A model generated the notes under the pieces. The model was not told the DNA's origin and searched no databases. It worked only from the letters and a program-made list of their open reading frames with translations. Made by a program: the position numbers and the translations under genes. A stretch of DNA of 64,000 bases from SYIM01 sp039800205 (GTDB taxonomy: Bacteria; Pseudomonadota; Gammaproteobacteria; Burkholderiales; Burkholderiaceae_E). Location: assembly GCA_039800205.1 (NCBI GenBank), contig JBDLRB010000189.1, positions 14,823-78,822 on the forward strand, given 5' to 3'. Positions 9,156-17,581 of the stretch are shown in pieces (the first letter of the stretch is position 1; every line of letters starts with the position of its first letter).

Positions 9156-9674
9156 TCAAAGAGATTCGAAGCGAGCGCCGCTTCGGTTTTTGCGGACCGC
9201 GTTCCAGGCGAACACACGGCCGTGGGCGGCAACGTGTACGCCCGCCGGCAGCAGTTGCGCACACGCGATCGCAAAACCGAGGTTGAAGCGGGCGTCAGAG
9301 CCGTCAATGCAGGCTGGGACCATGGCACCCGTGAGAACGATGCACGCATCGATCTGAGCCCGGGCCAGCACCTCGGCGGTCTCCACCAGGGTATCGGTGC
9401 CGTGAACGATCACGATGGCTTGTTCGGGTGAGGCCTGACAGGCAGCGAGAATCCTGAGCCGATCGGCCGCGGTCATGTCCAGACTGTCGAGGCTCATCAG
9501 GCGCTCGATGACCGGGAAGGACTCAAGGCGCGCCTGCTCGATCAGGAGCGGCAGCGCGCTGCCCGACCCGAAGCCGAGCGAGCCGGTCGCGGGATCATAG
9601 TGCTTGTCAAAGGTCCCACCCGTGGCAATGATCCGCAGTGGCGTGGGATTCAGCGTGTCCATGTCAGGTTCCAT
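9156..9674 (-). CDS. Short asparaginase-domain protein
   Basis: A 172-residue protein made only of the N-terminal half of a type I/II L-asparaginase. It keeps both catalytic threonine motifs, ATGGTFDK near residue 18 and HGTDTLVETA near residue 91, plus LTGAMVP. Normal asparaginases are about 330 residues with a C-terminal domain that completes the dimer interface; stand-alone versions of this length exist as a family in proteobacteria, so it is probably not a broken gene. An alternative ATG at 9662 gives four fewer residues. It lies 16 bases downstream of the unknown gene at 9690-10901 and just upstream of the PrpD gene, in one transcriptional direction. Whether it is catalytic is unknown. 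Confidence 0.8.
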   Translation of the reverse strand: MEPDMDTLNPTPLRIIATGGTFDKHYDPATGSLGFGSGSALPLLIEQARLESFPVIERLMSLDSLDMTAADRLRILAACQASPEQAIVIVHGTDTLVETAEVLARAQIDACIVLTGAMVPACIDGSDARFNLGFAIACAQLLPAGVHVAAHGRVFAWNAVRKNRSGARFESL

Positions 9675-9689
9675 GCGAGGGTCGATGAA

Positions 9690-10901
9690 TCACGCGGCAA
9701 GGACTCGATCGCTGGCGTGTTCGATCAGTGCCTGCCAGTCCTCGTCCGCTTGGGGCCATTGTCGCTCGGGGCGTTCGGCCAACTGTTGCACAAGGGTGGG
9801 CAAGAGCCAGGCGGCGGGTGTGCCCAGTGCGCGTGGGGCCTCGCGCCACAATCGACGCAGCACCGCGGGGTTCACCCGTAATCGAAGGGCCAGCGTCTCG
9901 ATGATGGTGCGATCCTGGCCACCGTCAATCGCCTGACCCAGCGAATCGTCGATCGTCGAATCCGGTTTCAGGGCATTGGGGTTGACGGGTGGCGGGTCGG
10001 GTGGCCGGACGATCGTCTCCTGCGGGGCCTCGCCGGGTTCGGCGTCTGTTCCACCAAAGAATCGGGTCGCCTCGAGGGGGACCAGGGTCTCGGCCAGGAA
10101 ATCGGCCATCCAGGGCAGGCGCTGCAGGAGGTGAGCTCGGGCCGGCGCGTAGCGCGGTGCCAGACGCAGCCAGTTGTAGCACCCCAGATGCTGGCCTGCC
10201 CGCGCGAAGCTCAGTTGGGTGAGCGTTGCAGGATCAAGGTGATGGATCACGATCGCATTGAGGCGTGCATCGACTTCAGCCTCCCTGCGGTCGACCGAGC
10301 GGAGCACTCGTCCGTAGAAGTTCGCGTCGATCGTGCCCTCGCGCAGCGCCTGCCGAAGGCGCGCGCTGAAGTCCGGGTGACGCTCCTGTTGGGAAAACAG
10401 ACTGGTCGCCACACCCGACTCGAGGCGATGCGTGCGGTCGAGATGGCGGCTCCAGTCGCTGCGGCGTCTTTCCAGCGTGGTGAGCATCTGCGAGGCGAGC
10501 GCATCGAACAGCACATCCAGCCATCGCGCATCGCGGTGCAGGGCCCCGGGTTCACAGGCCCGCATCAGATCGATCAGCAGGGCGAGTGTGCGCTCTGCGA
10601 GCAGGGCTCGAAAGTCGTAGACGAGATGATCGCGGTCGATACCGATGAAGCGAACCCCCAGACCCCACTGGCGGGCGAGTGAGGCGAAGATGGGGTTGCC
10701 CAGCAAGGACAGTCTGGAGGCCCAGGGCAGGATCAGGAGCATCAGACGCCAGTCAGGCGAGGGCGTACGAAACACGAGGGCCCGTGGACTGTCGCAGTAG
10801 AGACTGCCCAGGTGAGCGAGCTCGGGCCCGCAGACCCCTGCATCGCGCAACTCCGGGTCGACCGCCTGGGCCGGTGCAGTGACCGCTTCAATCGGGCTCA
10901 C
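9690..10901 (-). CDS. Uncharacterised 403-residue protein
   Basis: I do not recognise this protein. It is predicted soluble, without a signal peptide; one hydrophobic stretch (WRLMLLILPWASRLSLLG, about residues 51-68) could be buried or membrane-associated. The middle is rich in charged helices (ALASQMLTTLERRRSDWSRH). A proline/acid linker around residues 285-320 (FFGGTDAEPGEAPQE then RPPDPPPVNPN) separates it from a C-terminal helical segment of ~90 residues, so it probably has two domains. Codon use matches its neighbours. It sits between a small membrane protein (upstream) and the short asparaginase (downstream) on the minus strand, with 16-33 base gaps, suggesting one transcript. Confidence 0.75.
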   Translation of the reverse strand: MSPIEAVTAPAQAVDPELRDAGVCGPELAHLGSLYCDSPRALVFRTPSPDWRLMLLILPWASRLSLLGNPIFASLARQWGLGVRFIGIDRDHLVYDFRALLAERTLALLIDLMRACEPGALHRDARWLDVLFDALASQMLTTLERRRSDWSRHLDRTHRLESGVATSLFSQQERHPDFSARLRQALREGTIDANFYGRVLRSVDRREAEVDARLNAIVIHHLDPATLTQLSFARAGQHLGCYNWLRLAPRYAPARAHLLQRLPWMADFLAETLVPLEATRFFGGTDAEPGEAPQETIVRPPDPPPVNPNALKPDSTIDDSLGQAIDGGQDRTIIETLALRLRVNPAVLRRLWREAPRALGTPAAWLLPTLVQQLAERPERQWPQADEDWQALIEHASDRVLAA

Positions 10902-10934
10902 CGGTCAACGCCCCCGGCCTGGCTCGGCCGGTCC

Positions 10935-11117
10935 TCAGCCGGTGCGACGGGCGAAGACGAGCAGCCCGGCGCCTGCGACGAGGACGGCGGCCGCGATCAG
11001 GGCCCGCGCGGTGGATCCACGCCAAAGGGCCTCCAGCGCAAAAACGAGCCCAGCGCCCAGGACGATTCGGGCGGTGCCTGCCGTTCGGGCAGCGGCGGTG
11101 GATTGGGTGATGGTCAT
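10935..11117 (-). CDS. Small two-helix membrane protein
   Basis: A 60-residue protein with an Ala/Thr-rich start and two likely membrane helices (ARIVLGAGLVFALEALW and ALIAAAVLVAGAGLLVFA) ended by the positive RRTG tail. This hydrophobicity pattern is what makes me take the frame as real. It starts at an ATG with no strong ribosome site and is followed 33 bases later by the unknown 403-residue gene in the same direction. Function unknown. Confidence 0.55.
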   Translation of the reverse strand: MTITQSTAAARTAGTARIVLGAGLVFALEALWRGSTARALIAAAVLVAGAGLLVFARRTG

Positions 11118-11300
11118 GACGTGAATTTACCGCAATGTTGCGGATCTGGAAACCGAAGCCCTGACGCGCTTCAGCCACGCCTCGGCACGGCCCCCACCGA
11201 TCGCGTGAATTCGGGATACCCCTGAGTCTCGATCGGCGAAGTTTGCGAGCCGGGTATAAAATCTGCGGTTTTTCTTCGCCTTTTCTCGGAGAGCGATGCG

Positions 11301-13211
11301 ATGAATCAAGCTGCCGGCGGGCACTCGGGTATGCAGTCCAGGACTTCGGAGGGTGATGCGAGCGGCGCTCGCCTCGGAGCGCCACACTGGGTGCGGCATC
11401 CGCGCCTCCTGGCCTGGGTGGCCGACATCGTCGATCTCGTCGAGCCGGCCGCGATTCACTGGTGCGATGGTTCGGAGGCCGAGTACGAATCGCTGTGCGC
11501 GGCGATGCTCGAGGCCGGCACGCTTCGCCGGCTCAATCCGGTCCTGCGGCCCAATTCCTATCTGGCTTGGTCCGACCCGTCGGACGTGGCCCGGGTTGAA
11601 GACCGAACGTTTGTCTGTTCGACTCGCCGTGAGGACGCTGGCCCCACCAACAATTGGGTCGATCCTGTCGAGATGCGGCAGACGATGTCCGGTCTTTTCA
11701 AGGGCGCGATGCGTGGCCGAACGCTCTATGTGATCCCATTTTCGATGGGTCCGCTCGGTAGCCCGATTGCGCATGTGGGGATCGAGCTCACTGACAGCCC
11801 CTATGTCGTCGTCAGCATGCGCACCATGACCCGGATGGGTCAAAAGGTCTACGAGGTCCTCGGTGAGACGGGTGAGTTCGTTCCCTGTGTGCATACCGTG
11901 GGCCGTCCGCTGGCCGAGGGCGAGTCCGATGTGGCCTGGCCCTGCAATCCGACCAAGTACATCGTTCACTATCCCGAGACCCGCGAGATCTGGTCCTACG
12001 GGTCCGGTTATGGCGGCAACGCATTGTTGGGCAAGAAATGCTTTGCGCTTCGGATCGCATCCACGATGGGCCGTCAGGACGTCGCGTCGGGCGGGCCCGG
12101 TTGGCTCGCCGAACACATGCTGATCCTGGGCGTGACGAGCCCCGAGGGACGGAAGTTTCATGTGGCGGCCGCCTTCCCGTCGGCCTGCGGCAAGACCAAC
12201 TTTGCCATGCTGATTCCGCCCAAGGGCTTCGAGGGCTGGACGGTCACGACCATTGGCGACGACATCGCCTGGATCAAACCCGACGCCAACGGTCGACTGC
12301 GGGCGATCAATCCCGAGGCGGGCTACTTCGGTGTGGCGCCGGGAACCAACGCCCGAACCAATCCCAACTGTATGGCGACGCTGGCCAGCAACACCATCTT
12401 CACCAATGTCGCGCTGACCGACGACGGCGATGTGTGGTGGGAGGGCATGACCGAAACGCCGCCCGCCCACCTGATCGATTGGCAGGGGCGTGACTGGACG
12501 CCCGAAGACGGCCGTGCCGGGCGCAAGGCGGCACATCCGAATGCCCGATTCACCGTCTCGGCGACCCGAAATCCTGCGATCGACCCGGCCTGGGACAGTG
12601 TGGAGGGTGTGGCCATCGATGCCTTCATTTTCGGTGGCCGGCGTTCAAGCACGGTGCCGCTCGTCACCGAGGCGCGCAACTGGGTCGAGGGGGTCTACAT
12701 GGCGGCAACCATGGGCTCGGAGACCACGGCGGCGGCCGCGGGCGCGCAAGGTGTCGTGCGTCGCGATCCGTTCGCAATGTTGCCCTTCTGCGGTTACAAC
12801 ATGGCCGAGTATTTCGCCCACTGGCTGGGTCTTGGCGATCGTTTGTCTGCACAGGGCGCCACGCTTCCCCGCATCTACTGTGTCAACTGGTTCCGTACGG
12901 ATGAGGCCGGGCGATTTGTCTGGCCCGGCTTTGGCGAGAACATGCGCGTGCTGCGCTGGATTGTCGATCGCGTTCAGGGTCGTGCCGAAGGAACGGAGCA
13001 TGTGTTCGGCATCAGTCCACGCTACGACGACCTCCACTGGAATGGGCTTGATTTCACGCGAGACCGCTTCGACCGGATCACGTCGATCGATCGCGATGCC
13101 TGGACCGGTGAATTCAAGCTCCACGAGGAGCTCTTCTCGCTGCTCGCGCAGCGCCTGCCCAACGAATTGCTCGAAGTCAAAAAAGCGCTCGAGCAGCGTC
13201 TGGCCGCCTGA
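11301..13211 (+). CDS. pckG: Phosphoenolpyruvate carboxykinase (GTP)
   Basis: Catalyses GTP-dependent decarboxylation of oxaloacetate to phosphoenolpyruvate, the entry step of gluconeogenesis, in the cytosol. The 636-residue length and the motifs fit the GTP class: the substrate-binding YGGNALLGKKC region, the cysteine-containing P-loop FPSACGKTN (about residues 291-299), the metal site region TIGDDIAWI, and FCGYNMAEYFAHW with VNWFR near the nucleotide site. GGAGAG precedes the ATG. A TATAAAAT element at 11255-11262 could be the -10 of its promoter, though no good -35 is visible. A Crp/Fnr regulator lies directly downstream. Confidence 0.97.
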   Translation: MNQAAGGHSGMQSRTSEGDASGARLGAPHWVRHPRLLAWVADIVDLVEPAAIHWCDGSEAEYESLCAAMLEAGTLRRLNPVLRPNSYLAWSDPSDVARVEDRTFVCSTRREDAGPTNNWVDPVEMRQTMSGLFKGAMRGRTLYVIPFSMGPLGSPIAHVGIELTDSPYVVVSMRTMTRMGQKVYEVLGETGEFVPCVHTVGRPLAEGESDVAWPCNPTKYIVHYPETREIWSYGSGYGGNALLGKKCFALRIASTMGRQDVASGGPGWLAEHMLILGVTSPEGRKFHVAAAFPSACGKTNFAMLIPPKGFEGWTVTTIGDDIAWIKPDANGRLRAINPEAGYFGVAPGTNARTNPNCMATLASNTIFTNVALTDDGDVWWEGMTETPPAHLIDWQGRDWTPEDGRAGRKAAHPNARFTVSATRNPAIDPAWDSVEGVAIDAFIFGGRRSSTVPLVTEARNWVEGVYMAATMGSETTAAAAGAQGVVRRDPFAMLPFCGYNMAEYFAHWLGLGDRLSAQGATLPRIYCVNWFRTDEAGRFVWPGFGENMRVLRWIVDRVQGRAEGTEHVFGISPRYDDLHWNGLDFTRDRFDRITSIDRDAWTGEFKLHEELFSLLAQRLPNELLEVKKALEQRLAA

Positions 13212-13221
13212 GGTCCGTCCC

Positions 13222-13255
13222 TCCGCCCGGAGGCCGCAAGCGGCCTTCCGGCGGA
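13222..13255 (+). terminator. Strong hairpin after pckG
   Basis: A long GC-rich stem (TCCGCC ... GGCGGA outside, GGAGGCCG ... CGGCCTTCC inside) with one or two bulged bases and a very small loop, 11 bases after the pckG stop. There is no T-run after it, so it may be a weak intrinsic terminator or an mRNA-end stabilising hairpin. Confidence 0.5.
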
Positions 13256-13361
13256 TGTTCTGCACATTTCCCCTGATGCCCCCCTAGAGTGCCCCTCCGG
13301 CGATTGCGGCCGGAATGTCTGGCCGAGGAGCGCTCGGCCAAGCCGGAAGGAAGGGGCGGAA

Positions 13362-14180
13362 ATGAGGGCTGAAATTCACGAGCCGGCTCAATGGGCCGAT
13401 GGGCGCGAGACACTGCCGTGTCTGGGGCCGGAATTCTCGGCGCGACAGGGGCAGGACCTGTTGTGTGGACTGTGTGCGCGTCGCCTGGTGGGCGGGCAGG
13501 CCCGCGACCGGGCGTCGACGCCCGTGATCACCGGTCTCGAGCAGCGTTTGCGTCTGGGACAGGTGCTCTATGTCGCGGGCCGCCGCTCGGATGCGATCTT
13601 CGTGATGCGCAAGGGCCTGGCCAAGGAGGTGCTCGAGACGGGTGGTACCCGTCGGGTCGTCCGATTGGTGGGCCCAGGCGCAGCGACGGGCCTGGCCGCG
13701 CTTGCGGGCCAGTCGCACCGCCATACGGCGGTTGTGATTGGTGCCGGTCTGGCGTGCCGTATCCCGCTGGCCAGTGTCGAACAGTGGTCGGCCCGGGACC
13801 GGGCGGTCTCGGCCCGCATGGGACGCCTGTGGCAGGATGCGCTCGACGATGCCGATCGTCTGATGGCCTCCTACGGCAACGGTCCGGCGGGTGCGCGGTT
13901 GGCGCGGTTTGTCCTCTTTCTCGCGCAGACCCTGGGCCCGGGGGCGCGGCTCTGCCGACGTGAGGCGGCGGAACTTCTCGGCGTGACGCCGGTGAGCGTT
14001 ACCCGGCTGGTGGGTGACTTGAAAAGGCGGGGCCTGATCCGCGAGGAGGGCTTGAGCCTCAGTGCCTGGGACGAGCCGGGATTGCGCGCCCTGGCCGGTG
14101 AGGGTGAATCAGGACCCTCTACGGTGATGCCGCAGCCTGCGGTGTCCGTGGCTCGCTCATCCGTGCAGCCATTCGGATAG
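13362..14180 (+). CDS. Crp/Fnr family transcription regulator with four FNR-like cysteines
   Basis: A 272-residue Crp/Fnr-type regulator: N-terminal segment, cyclic-nucleotide-binding-like barrel (LRLGQVLYVAGRRSDAIFVM through about residue 140), dimer helix and C-terminal winged helix (REAAELLGVTPVSVTRLVGDLKRRGLI). Cysteines at 20, 35 and 38 and at 132 (GLACRIPL) are notable: C132 aligns with the fourth cluster ligand of E. coli FNR (SMVCEIPF), while the N-terminal spacing C-x14-C-x2-C differs from FNR's. In the recognition helix the FNR E209 position is V, S212 is T and R213 is kept, so its DNA target probably differs from the FNR box. Follows pckG by 150 bases; 62-base convergent overlap with the pdxA-like gene. 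Confidence 0.85.
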   Translation: MRAEIHEPAQWADGRETLPCLGPEFSARQGQDLLCGLCARRLVGGQARDRASTPVITGLEQRLRLGQVLYVAGRRSDAIFVMRKGLAKEVLETGGTRRVVRLVGPGAATGLAALAGQSHRHTAVVIGAGLACRIPLASVEQWSARDRAVSARMGRLWQDALDDADRLMASYGNGPAGARLARFVLFLAQTLGPGARLCRREAAELLGVTPVSVTRLVGDLKRRGLIREEGLSLSAWDEPGLRALAGEGESGPSTVMPQPAVSVARSSVQPFG

Positions 14181-15117
14181 CGGCGATCAGGCTGGCAGGG
14201 TTGGCCCGTCCCGTGCCGTCTGAATCGAGGCGACCGGCGATGTCAAAGGCTGTGCCGTGGTCGGGGCTGGTCCGGACGTAGGGCAGACCGATCGTGATGT
14301 TCACGCCTTCGTCCAGCCCCAGGTACTTGATGGGAATCAGGCCCTGGTCGTGGTACATCGCGATCACAGCGTCAACGGTCTGGAGACCGCGTGCGCGCAT
14401 GAACACCGTGTCGGGCGCGTAGGGGCCCTGCGCATCCACGCCCTGACCGCGGGCGGCTGCGATGGCTGGGGCGATGATATCGATCTCCTCGCGGCCGAAC
14501 AGACCGCCCTCGCCGGCATGCGGATTGAGGCCCGCGACGGCGATTCGGGGCCGGGTGATGCCACTTTGGCGAAGTGCCCGATCGGTGATCAGGAGGGTCT
14601 GGAGAATCAGGTCGACGTCGAGACGATCGATCGCGGCCCGAAGGGGCAGATGGATGGTGGCCAGCACCACGCGCAGGCTGTCATGAGCCAGCATCATGCG
14701 TACTGGGACCCGGCCGGCCAGCTCGGCAAGCAGTTCAGTGTGCCCCGGGTAATCGTGCCCGGCGGCCTGCATGGCTTCCTTGGAGATGGGCGCCGTGACG
14801 AGCGCGCGAAGATCTCCCGCCTGTGCACGGCGGGCACCATGGACGATGGCTTGCCAGGCTGCCTGGCCTGCACGCGGGTCGATCTTCCCGATCTGAAGAT
14901 CGTCAGGGAGACGGCCGACGTCGTCGACCGCGACGGGCATGGGCAGACCCAGGCGTGCCGCCTCGCGTGCAAGCCATCTTCGATCACCGATCACCCGAAG
15001 GTCGAATTCAGCCGAGAGCGCCGCACAGGCTTTCAGCACGATTTCAGGTCCGATGCCGCTCGCATCGCCCAAGGTGAGGCCAATGGTTTGTACGCGGGGG
15101 GGCTCAGGGGCGGTCAT
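14119..15117 (-). CDS. PdxA-family NAD-dependent dehydrogenase (probably a catabolic PdxA paralogue)
   Basis: Family of 4-hydroxythreonine-4-phosphate dehydrogenase, a divalent-metal and NAD-dependent beta-decarboxylating dehydrogenase. The start LTLGDASGIGPEIVLKA, the metal-site histidines in GHTELLAE, NPHAGEGG and MYHDQGLIPIKY, and VRTSPDHGTAFDIAG are all present, so it should be active. It does not sit in the usual surA-pdxA-rsmA context of biosynthetic pdxA; it follows an IclR regulator, an arrangement seen with catabolic relatives such as PdxA2 and the terephthalate-diol dehydrogenase TphB. I therefore leave the gene symbol empty. Start: ATG 15117 (332 residues) is preferred; GTG 15153 would add 12 residues. 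Its start overlaps the end of the iclR gene by 14 bases. Confidence 0.85.
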   Translation of the reverse strand: MTAPEPPRVQTIGLTLGDASGIGPEIVLKACAALSAEFDLRVIGDRRWLAREAARLGLPMPVAVDDVGRLPDDLQIGKIDPRAGQAAWQAIVHGARRAQAGDLRALVTAPISKEAMQAAGHDYPGHTELLAELAGRVPVRMMLAHDSLRVVLATIHLPLRAAIDRLDVDLILQTLLITDRALRQSGITRPRIAVAGLNPHAGEGGLFGREEIDIIAPAIAAARGQGVDAQGPYAPDTVFMRARGLQTVDAVIAMYHDQGLIPIKYLGLDEGVNITIGLPYVRTSPDHGTAFDIAGRLDSDGTGRANPASLIAAIRMAARMSEPRTPQAAASP

Positions 15118-15934
15118 GACGGTCAGGGTTCGATTGAAGGGGGGGCAAGGCACCCAGCTGTTCGCTCAGTTCGCGTGCGAGCTCACCAATCGACTGGATG
15201 AGCACGGCGCGACGGCGTGGCGACAGGCCGGCTTTGATGACACTCACGGCGACGGCGGCAATCGCTTCGCTCTGACCGGCACAGAAAACCGGCACGCCAA
15301 AACACTGCATGCCCTCGGCCGTTTCCTCATCGTCGACGGCATAGCCCTGCCGTCGTATGGATTTAAGTGTCCGCAAAAGCGCCGCACGGTCGGTGATGGT
15401 GTGCCGGGTCAGCCGTCGCAGTCGCGATGCAAACAAGGGCTGAAGGCTCGGATCGGGATAGGTCGAGAGCAGGGCCTTGCCGGTTGCGGCGCAGTGAGCG
15501 GGAAGCCGGCCGCCGACCTTGAAATGGACAGCCAGCGGCCGGTTGCCTTGCCGGCAGGCGAGATAGAGCACCTCCTCGCCCTCCAGGACCGCCAGCATGA
15601 CGGTTTCGGTGGCGAGTGGACCGGCCGCGCTCGAGCGCGTCATGAACGCTGCAGTGACCTCGGACTGCAGCGAATGGGCGCTTGCCCACCGCAGCGGCCG
15701 GGGGCCCAGCGCAAACTGCCCCTCGGCGTTACGCCGTGCCAGATCAAGATGCACCAGCGTGCCGAGCAGCCCGTGCGCGCTGCTTTTGGGCAGGTCGAGT
15801 GCCCGGGCAAGTTCGGCCAGCGACATCGGGCGGCGCGAGGTGGCGAGCGCATCGATCAGCCGCACCGCGCGTTCCACAGCGGGGACCGGTCGAAGGCCGT
15901 TCGATTCCGGCGCGCGTTCAGTCATGTTTGACAC
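15104..15934 (-). CDS. IclR-family transcriptional regulator
   Basis: A 276-residue IclR-type regulator with an N-terminal winged helix (VPAVERAVRLIDALATSRRP, then SLAELARALDLPKSSAHGLLGTL) and the C-terminal effector-binding GAF-like domain (LPAHCAATGKALLS, then EGMQCFGVPVF). These proteins usually control adjacent catabolic genes in response to a small aromatic or carboxylic acid. It is immediately upstream of and overlaps the PdxA-like gene, and is divergent from mmsA, so either or both are likely targets. ATG 15925 is an alternative start. Confidence 0.92.
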   Translation of the reverse strand: MSNMTERAPESNGLRPVPAVERAVRLIDALATSRRPMSLAELARALDLPKSSAHGLLGTLVHLDLARRNAEGQFALGPRPLRWASAHSLQSEVTAAFMTRSSAAGPLATETVMLAVLEGEEVLYLACRQGNRPLAVHFKVGGRLPAHCAATGKALLSTYPDPSLQPLFASRLRRLTRHTITDRAALLRTLKSIRRQGYAVDDEETAEGMQCFGVPVFCAGQSEAIAAVAVSVIKAGLSPRRRAVLIQSIGELARELSEQLGALPPLQSNPDRHDRP

Positions 15935-15983
15935 CGTCGGCGGCAGCGATCAAGATTTGATGGGTTCAATGCGTGGAATGGTC

Positions 15984-15999
15984 GTTCAACAGGCTGAAC
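15984..15999. promoter_or_regulatory. Candidate operator (inverted repeat) between iclR-type gene and mmsA
   Basis: GTTCA, six bases, TGAAC: a 16-bp interrupted palindrome in the 101-base divergent gap between the IclR regulator and mmsA. Position and symmetry suit autoregulation by IclR, but the half-sites are short and the assignment is only a guess. Confidence 0.3.
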
Positions 16000-16035
16000 A
16001 CCAGCGATTGGATCCGATTTTTTCAGGAGAGGCAA

Positions 16036-17556
16036 GTGGCATTCGACAATACCCAGGCGGATTCCTGTATTGGGCACTGGATCGACGGGCGCATCCAGCC
16101 ACCCACAGGTCAGTCGCGTCGTGCCCCGGTCTTTAATCCCGCGCTGGGTGCGGTTGCGCGCGAGGTGGCACTGGCCACGGCTGCCGAGGTCGAGCAGGCC
16201 GTCGCCAGCGCTCGTGCGGCCGCGCCCGCCTGGGCGGCCACGCCCGTTCTTCGGCGCGCCCGGGTGATGTTCCGATTCAAGGAGCTGATCGAGCGTCATG
16301 CCGATGAGCTCGCCGCGGTCATTACCGCCGAGCACGGCAAGGTCCTCTCGGATGCCCACGGTGAGATCACCCGAGGGCTCGAGGTGGTGGAATTTGCCTG
16401 CGGTATTCCGCAATTGCTCAAGGGCGAGTACAGCGAGCAGGTGGGCACCGGGATCGATATGTACTCGGTTCGACAGCCGCTCGGTGTCGCCGTGGGCATT
16501 ACGCCGTTCAATTTCCCGGTGATGGTGCCGATGTGGATGTTCCCGGTGGCGATCGCCTGCGGCAACACCTTCATCCTGAAACCCTCCGAGCGCGATCCGT
16601 CTGCGTCCTTGTTGATGGCTCGCTGGCTGAAGGAGGCGGGGCTGCCCGACGGGGTCTTCAACGTCGTTCAGGGGGACCGCGACGCCGTGGATGCGCTCCT
16701 TGCGCACCCGGGCGTGGATGCCGTGAGCTTCGTGGGTTCGACGCCGATCGCCCGATACATCCACGAAACCGCGACCCGGCACGGTAAACGGGTTCAGGCA
16801 CTGGGCGGCGCCAAGAACCACATGGTCGTGATGCCCGATGCCGACCTCGAGCAGGCGGTCGATGCGCTGGTCGGTGCGGCGTATGGCTCGGCCGGCGAGC
16901 GCTGCATGGCGATCTCGGTGGCGATCGCAGTGGGTGATGTGGCCGATCGACTGGTTGAGCGGCTCGCGCAGCGTGTGCCCGCCATTCGTATGGCGGACGG
17001 CACCGATCCGAGTGCAGAGATGGGTCCCCTGGTCACGCGCGCTCATGCCGACCGGGTGCTTGGCTACGTTGACTCGGGCGTGGCCGAAGGTGCAACACTG
17101 GTTGTGGACGGACGCGGTGCCGTTGTCGCGGGTCGCGAACAGGGCTTCTTTGTGGGGGGCTGCCTGTTCGATCATGTTCAGCCCTCGATGCGCATCTATC
17201 GTGAGGAAATCTTTGGCCCCGTGCTTTCGGTGGTCAGGGTCCCGGATTTCGAGGCCGCGCTGAGCCTGGTCAACGATCACGAGTTCGGCAATGGGTGCGC
17301 CATCTTCACGCGCGAAGGCGATGCGGCCCGCGAATTCGCCACCCGGGTCAAGATCGGCATGGTGGGGATCAATGTGCCCATCCCCGTGCCGCTGGCCTTC
17401 CATTCGTTTGGCGGGTGGAAAGCATCCCTGTTTGGCGACCACCACATTCATGGTCCGGAAGGGGTGAGGTTCTATACCCGCCTGAAAGCCGTCACTCAGC
17501 GCTGGCCCGCGGGAATCCGGGCCGGTGCCGAGTTCGTGATGCCCACCATGAAGTAA
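16036..17556 (+). CDS. mmsA: Methylmalonate-semialdehyde dehydrogenase (CoA-acylating)
   Basis: Oxidises (methyl)malonate semialdehyde to propionyl- or acetyl-CoA with NAD and CoA, in valine, inositol and beta-alanine breakdown. The aldehyde-dehydrogenase fold is complete; MmsA hallmarks include 'GVAVGITPFNFPVMVPMWMF', LKPSERDPSASL, QALGGAKNHMVVMPDAD and the catalytic cysteine in GSAGERCMAISVA. I start at GTG 16036 (VAFDNTQADSCIGHWIDG) with GGAGAG just upstream, giving 506 residues, the family norm; the open frame extends to 15973 but that region has no homology-like content. First gene of a run with the dehydrogenase at 17582. Confidence 0.93.
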   Translation: MAFDNTQADSCIGHWIDGRIQPPTGQSRRAPVFNPALGAVAREVALATAAEVEQAVASARAAAPAWAATPVLRRARVMFRFKELIERHADELAAVITAEHGKVLSDAHGEITRGLEVVEFACGIPQLLKGEYSEQVGTGIDMYSVRQPLGVAVGITPFNFPVMVPMWMFPVAIACGNTFILKPSERDPSASLLMARWLKEAGLPDGVFNVVQGDRDAVDALLAHPGVDAVSFVGSTPIARYIHETATRHGKRVQALGGAKNHMVVMPDADLEQAVDALVGAAYGSAGERCMAISVAIAVGDVADRLVERLAQRVPAIRMADGTDPSAEMGPLVTRAHADRVLGYVDSGVAEGATLVVDGRGAVVAGREQGFFVGGCLFDHVQPSMRIYREEIFGPVLSVVRVPDFEAALSLVNDHEFGNGCAIFTREGDAAREFATRVKIGMVGINVPIPVPLAFHSFGGWKASLFGDHHIHGPEGVRFYTRLKAVTQRWPAGIRAGAEFVMPTMK

Positions 17557-17581
17557 GCCGTTTTCCAAGGAGTATCAGGCG

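Noticed and set aside
15922..17568. 548-codon minus-strand frame opposite mmsA
   Set aside because: Antisense to mmsA; His/Arg-rich and with no domain. The similar frames opposite gabD (17492-19003) and pckG (11127-12536) are rejected likewise.
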